This document shows positions 55,722 to 64,000 of a stretch of DNA of 64,000 nt, in pieces; position 1 is the first letter of the stretch, and the number at the start of each line of letters is the position of its first letter. The position numbers were made by a program, and so were the translations under genes. Source of the DNA: DATFVA01 sp963815785 (GTDB lineage Bacteria; Bacteroidota; Ignavibacteria; Ignavibacteriales; Ignavibacteriaceae); contig CAWFHZ010000012.1 of assembly GCA_963815785.1 (NCBI GenBank), forward strand, positions 124,001 to 188,000, read 5' to 3'. The notes under the pieces are model-generated. The model saw only the letters and a program-made list of their open reading frames with translations. It was not told the DNA's origin and ran no database searches.

Positions 55722-55989
55722 AATAATTATTTAATGGATAATTTATTAAATACAATTTCAAAATTATAATAATTTTAAAGAGTGATTGAACTCATCCCAA
55801 CTTTACTTAAAAAAAGAAAGAGTCCGTTACCCAAAAGACTCCTTCGAAATAAGAGTGAATAGTATTTTAACCACAGAAGAACCAATAATATATTAATCCA
55901 TATATTTTTGGCGTCTGTAAAGAATTCGCGAATCACTTCCAAATTTGAACTCAAATTATTATCTTAAAACCAACTTACCACAGGAGAAA

Positions 55990-56547
55990 ATGTCGTCGTC
56001 GTCAGCCGGATTAACCGAACTGTTAAATAATCTCAACAACGGAGATTCATCTGCATTAAATGAGATACTGCAGGTTGTTTATAAAGAACTTAAGCGTATT
56101 TCTTCGCGTTACCTCAACGAGGAATACAGGAAAAACACGATGCAGACAACAGAACTTGTTCACGAGGCTTATATTAAACTGATCGGAAACAATAACATTA
56201 CCTGGCAAAGCAGGGCTCACTTTTTTGGTATTGCGGCCAAAACAATGAGGCAGATTCTTGTTGATCACGCACGCCACAAAAAGGCTTTGAAGCGTGGTGA
56301 TGGAATTAAAAATATTACTTTCGGAGATTCCTTATTTACTATAAATGATTCTGATCAGATACTTGCCCTGGATGATGCTTTGCAGCGTTTGGAAAAAGTT
56401 GAAGAACGTTCCTCTAAAATTGTGGAACTTCGTTATTTTTCCGGGCTCTCAATTGAGGAAACTGCTGAAGCACTTGAGATCTCACCGGCTACCGTTAAAC
56501 GCGACTGGTCCTTTGCAAAAGCCTGGCTCTACCGGGAGTTGCAGTAA
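55990..56547 (+). CDS. ECF-type sigma factor (SigECF, TIGR02999-like)
   Basis: 185 residues from the ATG at 55990, with CAGGAG before it; the first-listed TTG at 55945 is unlikely. Region 2 is ELKRISSRYLNEEYR, TELVHEAYIKLI and WQSRAHFFGIAAKTMRQILVDHARHKKALKRG; region 4 is ILALDDALQRLEKV, IVELRYFSGLSIEETAEALEISPATVKRDWSFAKAWLYREL. It directly precedes the kinase gene, so kinase signalling may control it; there is no anti-sigma gene. Confidence 0.9.
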   Translation: MSSSSAGLTELLNNLNNGDSSALNEILQVVYKELKRISSRYLNEEYRKNTMQTTELVHEAYIKLIGNNNITWQSRAHFFGIAAKTMRQILVDHARHKKALKRGDGIKNITFGDSLFTINDSDQILALDDALQRLEKVEERSSKIVELRYFSGLSIEETAEALEISPATVKRDWSFAKAWLYRELQ

Positions 56548-56569
56548 TCGGGTGCAATTGTTAATGCTG

Positions 56570-56607
56570 GTCATTTCTTTCAAAGGAATTGCTATGCCCG
56601 AAATGAC
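56570..56607. repeat. REP-like palindrome (GTCATTTC...GAAATGAC)
   Basis: GTCATTTC at 56570 and GAAATGAC ending at 56607, between the sigma factor and the kinase, sharing arms with 38300-38392. Confidence 0.5.
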
Positions 56608-56679
56608 ATATATACTTATTAATCTTAACTATAATCACGAAAATTCTAATTAATCCGTTTAAGTATTTAAAGGCAAATA

Positions 56680-59244
56680 TTGAATAACAATTCAATTTCA
56701 CAAATCAAAGAACTATTCGGGCAGCTAATTGATCTGCCGAAAGAAGAGCACGAAAAATTTCTTGATGAACATTGCAAAGACAACTCTGAATTAAGAAAAG
56801 AACTTCTTTCACTTTTAAAATCATTTCAGAGCTCAGAAAATTTTTTAGAAGTTCCCACAATCGCTATTGAACCGATGGAAGAAACTCATAATCCTTTAGT
56901 CGGAAAACATATTGGTCCCTATCTGATTGAAAGTGAAATCGGAGTGGGGGGAATGGGGATTGTGTATTCAGGCAAAAGAGATGATGATGAATTTGAACAG
57001 AAAGTCGCAATTAAAATTATCAAACACGGTTTCACTTCAGAATATTTCCTTAAAAGATTTCAGCGTGAACGACAGACGTTAGCTAATTTAAAACATCCTA
57101 ATATTGCAAGACTACTCGATGGCGGAAGATCCTCTGAAGGGTTGCCGTACCTTGTAATGGAATACATAGACGGTATTCCTTTAACTGAATACTGCAATGA
57201 AAAAAATCTTTCTGTTGATGAAAAACTGAAACTGTATTCTATAGTTTGCAGTGCGGTTCAGTATGCGCATAAAAATCTTATTGTCCATCGGGATATTAAA
57301 CCCGGAAATATATTAGTTGATAAAGAAGGTTCACCAAAACTTCTGGATTTCGGAATTGCTAAACTTATAAATGAAGACTTTATTGAAACTGAAGAAAATT
57401 TAACTCAAACCGGAATTGCTCCATTAACTCCTGAATATGCAAGTCCAGAACAAATTAATGGAGAAAAAATTACAACCTTAAGTGATATTTATTCTCTTGG
57501 TGTAATTCTTTACCAGGTATTAACGGGAGAACAACCCTATAAAAGGAAAAGCGGTCCGGCATCAAACTTAAGTAAATCGATAAATGAAGAAAAAATACTT
57601 GCACCAAGTGAAAAAGTTAAAACAAAGGCAACATCTTTACCAAGAGAAAAAACAGAAAGACTTTCCGGAAAACTGAAAGGAGACCTTGACAATATTGTTA
57701 TGAAAGCAATGCACAAAGATCCCGAACAAAGGTATTCTTCTGTGCAGGAATTAATTGATGATATAAATCGATATTTAAAAGGACTTCCTGTTTCTGCAAG
57801 AGGAGATAAAATTTCTTACAGGGTTTCCAAGTTTGTGCAAAGACACAAAGCAGGAGTTGCTGTTTTTGTAATTATGAACCTTCTTGCTTTCGCCGGAATT
57901 GCCGCAATCATTTACCAGGGAAATGTCGCTGCTAAAGAAAGAGATAAAGCACAGACTGAGCTCAAGAAGTTTGAAGAAGTAAATAACTTTATGCTCGATA
58001 TGCTTTCTTCCGCTGATCCGGGAGCGGAAGGAAAAGATGTAAAAGTTTATGATCTGCTTGAGAAAGCTTCCTCCGATGTTGAGGTTAAATTAAAAAAATA
58101 TCCTAAAGTAAAAGCTGCAATCAAACAAACTCTTGGTTCTACTTACATTGGAATTGGTGAATATAAAAAAGCTGAAAAACTGCTGCTCGAATCGCTTGAA
58201 TCAACTAAAAAATTATTCGGAATAAAAAGCGCGGAAACGGCAAAAGCATTTCATCAGCTCGGTTTGTGTTATGACTGGATAGGAAACTACAAACTTGCTG
58301 ATTCCTGTTACAAAAAAGGAATAATGATTTATGAGGAAGTTTCAGGCGATAAACCTTTAAAAGGACTTGCAGATAATCTTAATGACTACGGTTCTTTTCT
58401 GACTAATGAAACCACGCTTTACGATAGTGCAACTTCTGTTTTTAAACGTGCACTGGAGATATATGAGCTTAACGGCGAGGGAGAAGGACAGAAAGCTGCA
58501 ATCACAATCAACAACCTGGCGGTTAATCTGCATCATCAGAATAAAGTAGATGAAGCTGAAAAATATTACTTAAAGGCGGAAAAGATATTAACAGATCTTT
58601 ATGGAATAAACAGACCGGAGATTGCAAGTATCTACAACAACCTTGCTTTTATTTATCTCGATAATAAAAAATATGATGCCTCTGAAAAAGCATTTAAGAA
58701 AGCTTATGAAATTAAACTTGCAGTATTGGGAGAAAAACATCCGTCTATTGCGCTGGCATTAATAAATCTTGGTATGCTTTATTTTATAGAAGAAGATTAT
58801 GATAAAGCTGAAAGACCATTATTAAAATCAATTGAGTTTTTCCATAAGGCGAATGAGCTTAAAGATCCGATGCTTGCTTTTGGCTATTACTGGCTTGGCA
58901 GAGTTTACCTTGAATCAGGTCAATTAGAAAAAGCCGAACAAACTCTGAAAAATTCTCTAACGATAAGAGAAGAAATTTACCCGAAGAGTAATTACAAAAT
59001 CTGGTCCGTACGCGGTGAGCTTGGTGTTTGTTTTGTTAAAATGAAAAGATATAACGAAGCAAAAAAAATACTTGATGATTGCGTTGTTTATTATAAAAAA
59101 GATGAAAACTTTGATGAGAAAAAACTCTCCCGTTACACAAAATATTCAGCAATACTTTATAAAGAATTGGGCAATCAATTAAAGGCAGATGTGTACCAGG
59201 CAGAATACGACAGCCTTATGAATGTAAATGCCTCACCTGAATAA
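56680..59244 (+). CDS. serine/threonine kinase with TPR domain
   Basis: An 854-residue protein from a TTG. A short N-terminal segment is followed by a Hanks-type kinase: glycine loop GVGGMG at about 88, Lys112, HRDIKPGN at about 203, DFG at about 223 and SPEQ. A membrane segment lies at about 391-413. The rest (about 430-850) is a run of tetratricopeptide-like repeats (YIGIGEYKKAEKLLLESLE and similar). The kinase is probably cytoplasmic and the TPRs outside. It follows the ECF gene. Confidence 0.93.
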   Translation: MNNNSISQIKELFGQLIDLPKEEHEKFLDEHCKDNSELRKELLSLLKSFQSSENFLEVPTIAIEPMEETHNPLVGKHIGPYLIESEIGVGGMGIVYSGKRDDDEFEQKVAIKIIKHGFTSEYFLKRFQRERQTLANLKHPNIARLLDGGRSSEGLPYLVMEYIDGIPLTEYCNEKNLSVDEKLKLYSIVCSAVQYAHKNLIVHRDIKPGNILVDKEGSPKLLDFGIAKLINEDFIETEENLTQTGIAPLTPEYASPEQINGEKITTLSDIYSLGVILYQVLTGEQPYKRKSGPASNLSKSINEEKILAPSEKVKTKATSLPREKTERLSGKLKGDLDNIVMKAMHKDPEQRYSSVQELIDDINRYLKGLPVSARGDKISYRVSKFVQRHKAGVAVFVIMNLLAFAGIAAIIYQGNVAAKERDKAQTELKKFEEVNNFMLDMLSSADPGAEGKDVKVYDLLEKASSDVEVKLKKYPKVKAAIKQTLGSTYIGIGEYKKAEKLLLESLESTKKLFGIKSAETAKAFHQLGLCYDWIGNYKLADSCYKKGIMIYEEVSGDKPLKGLADNLNDYGSFLTNETTLYDSATSVFKRALEIYELNGEGEGQKAAITINNLAVNLHHQNKVDEAEKYYLKAEKILTDLYGINRPEIASIYNNLAFIYLDNKKYDASEKAFKKAYEIKLAVLGEKHPSIALALINLGMLYFIEEDYDKAERPLLKSIEFFHKANELKDPMLAFGYYWLGRVYLESGQLEKAEQTLKNSLTIREEIYPKSNYKIWSVRGELGVCFVKMKRYNEAKKILDDCVVYYKKDENFDEKKLSRYTKYSAILYKELGNQLKADVYQAEYDSLMNVNASPE

Positions 59245-59463
59245 GCGAAAGGCATTCAAAGCCAATTTTAATCGAATCTTTACCCAATTAACAAGATAAT
59301 TTGACCGGTTTGCTTTGGGAATACTTTTCTTAACAAAAAATTCACTTAAAGATTTTCAATTTTCATGTTAAATAATCGTAAATTTAAGGTTGCTATGGAA
59401 TAGTTTTTGAAACTATTCAGCTAGTTAAAGTGTTTAAAGAATAAGTAATACCTTGAGTTTATT

Positions 59464-60048
59464 ATGTTAGCCTTAATTCAATGTGAAAATACTTCAGTTA
59501 AAGAACTTTCAAAAGCTCTAACACAAATTGGTGAACCGTTCAAAATTACCGATAGTGAGGCTGATATTTGCAATTCAGGTAAAATTATTCTTTACGGAAG
59601 CGGTTCAGCAAAACAGAACATTAGACAACTTCATCTATTAAATCTTTTTTCCCTTCTGAGAATGATAAATAAACCGATCCTTGGAATCGGACTTGGTGTT
59701 GAACTTATGTGTGATCATACACCAAATGAAAATATTTCATGCCTTGGTTTATTTCCGGTTGAATCCGGTAAAATTGAAGATGAGCAAATTGCGGTTTCTC
59801 ACCAGGGACTTAAAAAAGTTGATATATTACAGAAGAGCCCGCTTTTTAAAGACATCGAATCCGGAAGTGAATTCTTTTTTTCAGAAAACTATTATTTACC
59901 GCAGAATGAATTTACCACTGCCGTTGTAAAAAACGGGGTAACCGTTTCGGCTTCGGTTGAGAAGGGCAACGCATTCGGTGTGCAATTTCATCCGGAAAGA
60001 TCAGGTGAGGCCGGGTTAACTTTATTAAAAAATTTTATAAACTTCTGA
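59464..60048 (+). CDS. HisH-like glutamine amidotransferase homologue lacking the catalytic cysteine
   Basis: A 194-residue class I glutamine amidotransferase fold, closest to HisH. The nucleophile elbow reads GIGLG at 74-78, with Gly76 where HisH has Cys. The C-terminal FHPE (His176, Glu178), GEAGLTLLKNF and the middle SPLFKDIESGSEFFF match HisH. The PGVG loop of HisH is also altered (YGSGSA). Without cysteine it should not hydrolyse glutamine. No hisF or other his gene is near. Function unclear: binding or scaffold role possible. Confidence 0.8.
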   Translation: MLALIQCENTSVKELSKALTQIGEPFKITDSEADICNSGKIILYGSGSAKQNIRQLHLLNLFSLLRMINKPILGIGLGVELMCDHTPNENISCLGLFPVESGKIEDEQIAVSHQGLKKVDILQKSPLFKDIESGSEFFFSENYYLPQNEFTTAVVKNGVTVSASVEKGNAFGVQFHPERSGEAGLTLLKNFINF

Positions 60049-60240
60049 TAAGCTTTTTACAGTCATTTCTTTTTACTTTCCTGTTATTTGTAGTCCTATC
60101 TTTTTATTTTTCGTTACCACTACTTATAAATTTTATCGATTTACTTTGAACGATTTACAAATGTTACTGTTAAATACTTAACAATACATCGGTAATGATT
60201 TATATAATTTGATGTTCGATCATAACAAAGGAGAAAAATA

Positions 60241-61326
60241 ATGCAGAATTTCCTGAACCAAAGTTATTTTGGAAATACCATCCTTCATTATTTCATTGCT
60301 CTGGGAATTTTTATCCTTGGCATAATCATAATCAAAATATTTAAAGTTGTAATACTTAAAAGATTACAAAAATGGGCGGAAGCAACAGAAACAACGATAG
60401 ATGATTTACTAATAAGCGGAATTCAGAAAACTGTTGTTCCTCTTCTGTATTTCGGAGCATTTTATCTCGGGGTTAAGTCCCTTAAAATAGATCCAAATAC
60501 AGTGGATATAATTAATAAGATTGTTGTCGTTGTATTTACTTTTTTCCTGCTTCGGGCAATTACTTCCGTAATCCGCTATTCACTAAATGCATATGTGAGG
60601 AAAAAAAGCGAGGGACAATCCCGTGAAAAAGAATTAAGAGGAATCTCAACAATAATCAATATTGTAATCTGGACTGTAGGTCTGGTTTTCCTTCTGGATA
60701 ATCTTGGTATTAAAGTTTCGGCAGTAATTACAGGTCTGGGTATCGGCGGTATAGCTGTTGCCCTGGCAGCCCAGGCAATACTGGGAGATTTATTTGCTTA
60801 CTTCGTTATCTTCTTCGATCGCCCGTTTGAAATAGGGGATTTTATTATTGTAGGGGACAAAGTCGGATCTGTTGAATATATCGGGTTGAAAACAACCCGC
60901 ATAAGAAGCTTAAGCGGAGAGCAATTGATAATTTCAAACAAGGATCTCACCGATTCGAGAATTCACAATTATAAAAAGATGGAGCGAAGAAGAGTTGTTT
61001 TTCAGCTTGGTGTTATATACCAGACAACATTCGAACAGGTTAAAGAAATCCCTGTAATAGTAAAGCAAATAATTGAAAACCAGGGGGATACAACATTCGA
61101 CCGTGGTCATTTTGCAAAGTATGGAGATTTCAGTCTGAACTTTGAGTTTGTTTATTATGTAAACAGTCCGGACTATGTAAAGTATATGGATGTCCAGCAG
61201 TCAATAAATCTTGCTATATATAAATCATTTGAAGAAAAAGGAATTGAGTTTGCATATCCAACTCAGACTCTTTTTATGTCAATGATGAATGGAAATGGTT
61301 CTGAACAGAAAGAACTAAAATCTTAA
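60241..61326 (+). CDS. MscS-family mechanosensitive channel
   Basis: A 361-residue membrane protein. Hydrophobic segments at about 17-36, 75-90 and 100-120 precede the pore-lining helix (VSAVITGLGIGGIAVALAAQ), then FDRPFEIGDFIIVGDKVGSVEYIGLKTTRIRS, the cytoplasmic beta domain, and the C-terminal alpha/beta domain. It acts as a tension-gated safety valve. AAAGGAGAAAAATA precedes the ATG. Confidence 0.93.
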   Translation: MQNFLNQSYFGNTILHYFIALGIFILGIIIIKIFKVVILKRLQKWAEATETTIDDLLISGIQKTVVPLLYFGAFYLGVKSLKIDPNTVDIINKIVVVVFTFFLLRAITSVIRYSLNAYVRKKSEGQSREKELRGISTIINIVIWTVGLVFLLDNLGIKVSAVITGLGIGGIAVALAAQAILGDLFAYFVIFFDRPFEIGDFIIVGDKVGSVEYIGLKTTRIRSLSGEQLIISNKDLTDSRIHNYKKMERRRVVFQLGVIYQTTFEQVKEIPVIVKQIIENQGDTTFDRGHFAKYGDFSLNFEFVYYVNSPDYVKYMDVQQSINLAIYKSFEEKGIEFAYPTQTLFMSMMNGNGSEQKELKS

Positions 61327-61339
61327 AAGGAAAATCTGT

Positions 61340-62578
61340 TTAGTCTTTGCGTAAAACAATAACTGTTATTTCGGGAGTGGAGTTATATCTCATCGGTACA
61401 AGTGACATTCCCAATCCCCTTGTTACAATCATTAAGCATTTTCCGAAGTGAAAATCTCCTTTAACAAACCGGGTTTCTAATAATGTTGGGGTTAGGTTAA
61501 TAAACGGGAAAAGAAAGGATACCTGCCCTCCGTGTGTATGTCCCGCAAGAAAAAGATTATACCCTGCACGGGCAGCCGATTGAACTGCCTGTGAATTGGG
61601 CTGATGGATAAGAACAATTTTAAGATCAACATTGTTCAACTTATGTATAAGGGAATCTATGGTTTCGGTTTTCAGATGTTCAACATATGTACTTGTTAAA
61701 AAAGTAATCCCGATTTTAGAATTTTTAATATTCAAAACCGTATCCTTATCATTAAACATTTTCACGTTATACTTCTGCATTGCCCCTTCGACTTCTCTTA
61801 AACTTCTGCTGTAATCATTGCGGTAAGCCCAGTTATCATGATCTCCTATGCAGGAATACACTCCATATTTTGATTTTATTTTTCCAACGTATTCTGCTGC
61901 TTCATTAATGTAATCAGGAGTAGAGGTAATCATATCTCCCCCAATTAAAACAAGGTCGGGATCGGTTTCGTTTACTCTACCGATATATTTTCCAAGCCTT
62001 GAAGCATCCGTGTAAGCATCTGCCTGAATATCAGAAATAAAAGTGATTCTGAAATTATTCAACGATTCCGGCAGATCAGATTTTTTGTACTCTACTATTC
62101 TTGTTGAAACTGTGTAGTAATCAAATATTACTCTTGCCGGAACGTAGATGATAAAGAAGGAAAGTATAACTAAAATGATTTTCGCTTCAATATTCCTCAG
62201 CTTTTCTTTATGTCTTTTATAAACAGGATAAATTACAAGCTTTACAACTTCAAGAATTAAAAATAAAAGCAAACATTGAACAACAAGAAAAGTCCAAAGC
62301 CAGAACGGATAAAGAAGGAAATAATTTATATACCACTCATCGGGAATTTCAGGTCTTGCGTCGACCTGTAGTTGAACCGAAAGAAAAATATACGCTGCAA
62401 GTAAAAAGATAGGATATAAATTCAAAAAGATTAAAAGAACCCTGAAAACTCTTTTCAGGATTTTTGCTGATACTTTTGGAAAAATTCTGAGAATTGATTT
62501 ATAAACTTTCCGCACAAAATAAAACTGCACAAGAAAAATCAGGATGAAGGTTACAATAATTACTAAGATGAATCCCAT
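61340..62578 (-). CDS. membrane metallophosphoesterase
   Basis: A 412-residue protein with an N-terminal membrane region (about 1-160, four or five hydrophobic segments) and a C-terminal calcineurin-like domain: SDIQADAY at about 182, GGDM at about 213, GDHDNW at about 245 and HTHGGQ near 347. In common relatives the first motif is DxH; here it is DxQ, and GNHD is GDHD, so the metal site may differ. Substrate unknown; YkuE/YaeI-like relatives act on lipid or nucleotide phosphates. Confidence 0.85.
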   Translation of the reverse strand: MGFILVIIVTFILIFLVQFYFVRKVYKSILRIFPKVSAKILKRVFRVLLIFLNLYPIFLLAAYIFLSVQLQVDARPEIPDEWYINYFLLYPFWLWTFLVVQCLLLFLILEVVKLVIYPVYKRHKEKLRNIEAKIILVILSFFIIYVPARVIFDYYTVSTRIVEYKKSDLPESLNNFRITFISDIQADAYTDASRLGKYIGRVNETDPDLVLIGGDMITSTPDYINEAAEYVGKIKSKYGVYSCIGDHDNWAYRNDYSRSLREVEGAMQKYNVKMFNDKDTVLNIKNSKIGITFLTSTYVEHLKTETIDSLIHKLNNVDLKIVLIHQPNSQAVQSAARAGYNLFLAGHTHGGQVSFLFPFINLTPTLLETRFVKGDFHFGKCLMIVTRGLGMSLVPMRYNSTPEITVIVLRKD

Positions 62579-62611
62579 TGTATTATAATATATAAAATGA
62601 AGTTTTAATCT

Positions 62612-62679
62612 TTGAGTCTTCGTGTCTTGGTGACAAAAAAATTACAATATAATCGCCACGAAGACGCTAAGGCGCTAAG
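62612..62679. repeat. inverted repeat with GTCTTCGTG/CACGAAGAC arms
   Basis: GTCTTCGTG at 62616-62624 and CACGAAGAC at 62657-62665 flank an AT-rich loop, with GGCGCTAAG following. The element lies between the metallophosphoesterase and Mut7-C genes. Similar repeats are widespread in related genomes, inferred only. Confidence 0.5.
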
Positions 62680-62682
62680 AAA

Positions 62683-63423
62683 TTATAAGTTTTTTATTTG
62701 TTCGATAAACTTAAGCATTTTTTTATAATGTGAACCCTTCCAGTATACTTTATCACATTGTGTGCAGTACCAGAATTCATTCTGCCATTCTTTTACTTTA
62801 GGCGGAATTCTCATTTCCATTTTTTCTTTCTCAACCGGTTCAAGAATATTGTTGCATTCAAGACATCTTAAAAATTCCTTAATATCATCTTTAAGATCAA
62901 ACCTTAGAATTACTTCTTTCACCTGTTCTTCAAGTCCTTCGTTCCGTATCCAGTAACCATGAGTAACTTTTAAGTTTTTCAGAAGTTCTCTGTCTTTAGT
63001 AAGAATTGTTCGTTTTTCATTTAATGATATATCAATTATCTCCTGATCTGAAAAATCATTTTTGTACAGAACATCAAATCCAAGCATTCGCAAATATCTG
63101 GCGAGTGAACCAATGTGAACGTCCGCAATAAATTTCGGTTCGCGTAAAGGTTTACTTCTTAAATGCTGAACATTTCTTATATCGAATGATTCAAAAACAG
63201 GATATACACTAATGTCATCTTCATCATTTACAACATAACTGAAATCGACAGAGTTCCCGTTGACAAGTATCATATCAATTTCTGTGTGCGGAACACCGAG
63301 AGACTCAATCATATCTTTTACAGAAGCACGATCTATAAAATCGTGTTCAAATCTAACTTTTCTTTTATCCGGAGGAAGGAAATCGTTTAGTTCTTCGTAA
63401 AATCTAAGGAAAGCCCTTTTCAT
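62683..63423 (-). CDS. Mut7-C RNase-domain protein with ubiquitin-like N-terminus
   Basis: A 246-residue protein. Residues about 1-90 resemble the ubiquitin-like Mut7-C ubiquitin domain (AFLRFYEELNDFLPPDKRK, GVPHTEIDMILVNG). The C-terminal Mut7-C RNase PIN-like domain has FIADVHIGSLARYLRMLGFD, TILTKDRELLKNL and ends with two CxxC pairs (CLECNNIL, CTQCDKVYWKGSHYKKM), a zinc ribbon. Such proteins are probable RNases of unknown target. Confidence 0.9.
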   Translation of the reverse strand: MKRAFLRFYEELNDFLPPDKRKVRFEHDFIDRASVKDMIESLGVPHTEIDMILVNGNSVDFSYVVNDEDDISVYPVFESFDIRNVQHLRSKPLREPKFIADVHIGSLARYLRMLGFDVLYKNDFSDQEIIDISLNEKRTILTKDRELLKNLKVTHGYWIRNEGLEEQVKEVILRFDLKDDIKEFLRCLECNNILEPVEKEKMEMRIPPKVKEWQNEFWYCTQCDKVYWKGSHYKKMLKFIEQIKNL

Positions 63424-63536
63424 TTTTTTAAATTTGTTTGTCAGTCTTAGCCTGTCGGGGACTGATTTTTCTACTTTCTATTACATTTCGATAACCTGTC
63501 TGCCGGAAAGGCTGGACTCAATGTGACTATTACAAA

Positions 63537-64000
63537 TTACACTACTTTTATGTGCAATTCTTTCAACTGCTCCTCACTAACAGGAGAAGGAGATTCGTCC
63601 ATTAAGGAAACTGCACTTGCTGTTTTAGGAAATGCAATTACATCTCTGATTGAACTTTCACCTGCAAAAATCATAACCATTCTATCAAATCCGAAGGCGA
63701 TTCCCCCGTGCGGAGGAGCGCCGTATTTAAATGCGTTTAATAAGAATCCGAATTTCTGTTCAGCTTCCTCTTTGCCTATACCCAACGCACGAAACATTTT
63801 TGACTGCAATTCTGTATTGTGAATCCTTATGCTGCCGCCGGCAATTTCAGTTCCGTTTAAAACAAGATCATAAGCTCTGGCGCGGACTCTTCCGGGATCA
63901 CTTTCCATATACTGAATATCATCAACAACAGGAGAAGTAAAAGGATGATGCATTGCATAAAATCTTTTTGTGTCTTCATCCCATTCAAACAAAGGAAAAT
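63537..64000 (-). CDS. aspS: aspartyl-tRNA synthetase, 3' part only
   Basis: The gene runs off the right edge; about the last 154 residues are present. They carry the class II synthetase pattern FEWDEDTKRFYAMHHPFTSP, GTEIAGGSIRIHN, and motif 3 APPHGGIAFGFDRMVMI with the end GESSIRDVIAFPKTASAVSLM. The enzyme charges tRNA-Asp. The length of the catalytic core is as expected. Confidence 0.95.
   Translation of the reverse strand, partial: FPLFEWDEDTKRFYAMHHPFTSPVVDDIQYMESDPGRVRARAYDLVLNGTEIAGGSIRIHNTELQSKMFRALGIGKEEAEQKFGFLLNAFKYGAPPHGGIAFGFDRMVMIFAGESSIRDVIAFPKTASAVSLMDESPSPVSEEQLKELHIKVV

Noticed and set aside
1..64000. tRNA, rRNA, riboswitch, prophage
   Set aside because: None was recognised by eye; a covariance-model search would be needed to exclude small RNAs.

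Overview
The window looks like chromosome from a member of the Ignavibacteria / Bacteroidota-Chlorobi group. Evidence: AT-rich DNA, two secreted proteins ending in a type IX secretion sorting domain with an NYPNPFNP motif (45.7 and 50.9 kb), a Uup-type ABC-F, an ECF sigma factor with a TPR serine/threonine kinase, and visible Shine-Dalgarno sites before many genes (GGAGG before hsp20). This is inference; no rRNA or tRNA gene was seen.

Layout. 0-5 kb: 5' part of aspartate kinase, three envelope or hypothetical genes and a Ycf46-like AAA ATPase. 5-13 kb: a minus-strand array of small enzymes (DUF1801, three broken dihydrofolate-reductase-like genes, five VOC/PhnB-like genes, two START/AHSA1-like, two secreted alpha/beta hydrolases, one GyrI-like) reading away from a divergent GlxA-type AraC regulator at 13.2 kb. 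14-25 kb: methyltransferase, ABC-F, THUMP rRNA methyltransferase, GNAT, epimerase, NYN nuclease, S9 peptidase, YitT, and an HtpX-LemA-zinc-ribbon group. 26-34.5 kb: mfd, then murQ-rsmG-mnmG-mnmE with two parS-like sites between mnmG and mnmE, which suggests the origin-proximal part of the chromosome. 34.8-41 kb: a chaperone cluster hsp20-cbpA-htpG-clpB.

41-54 kb is accessory: a striking 21-bp phased repeat array, an XRE regulator, an ImmA/IrrE-DUF4411 pair that looks like a toxin-antitoxin module, a partial paiB duplicate, a membrane AraC regulator, a T9SS beta-propeller protein, a hipBA module with a palindromic 25-bp repeat at each end, paiB, a cupin, and a 14-repeat T9SS BNR protein bounded by 55-bp direct repeats. 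Three separate direct-repeat pairs here point to repeated duplication or insertion. 54-64 kb returns to ordinary genes: aldo/keto reductase, outer-membrane protein, ECF sigma plus kinase, a HisH-like protein lacking its catalytic cysteine, MscS, metallophosphoesterase, Mut7-C and the 3' part of aspS.

Several genes, including mfd and htpX, carry single-base indels that restore full-length proteins when corrected. That density suggests sequence or assembly errors as much as real pseudogenes, so every frameshift call here is provisional.
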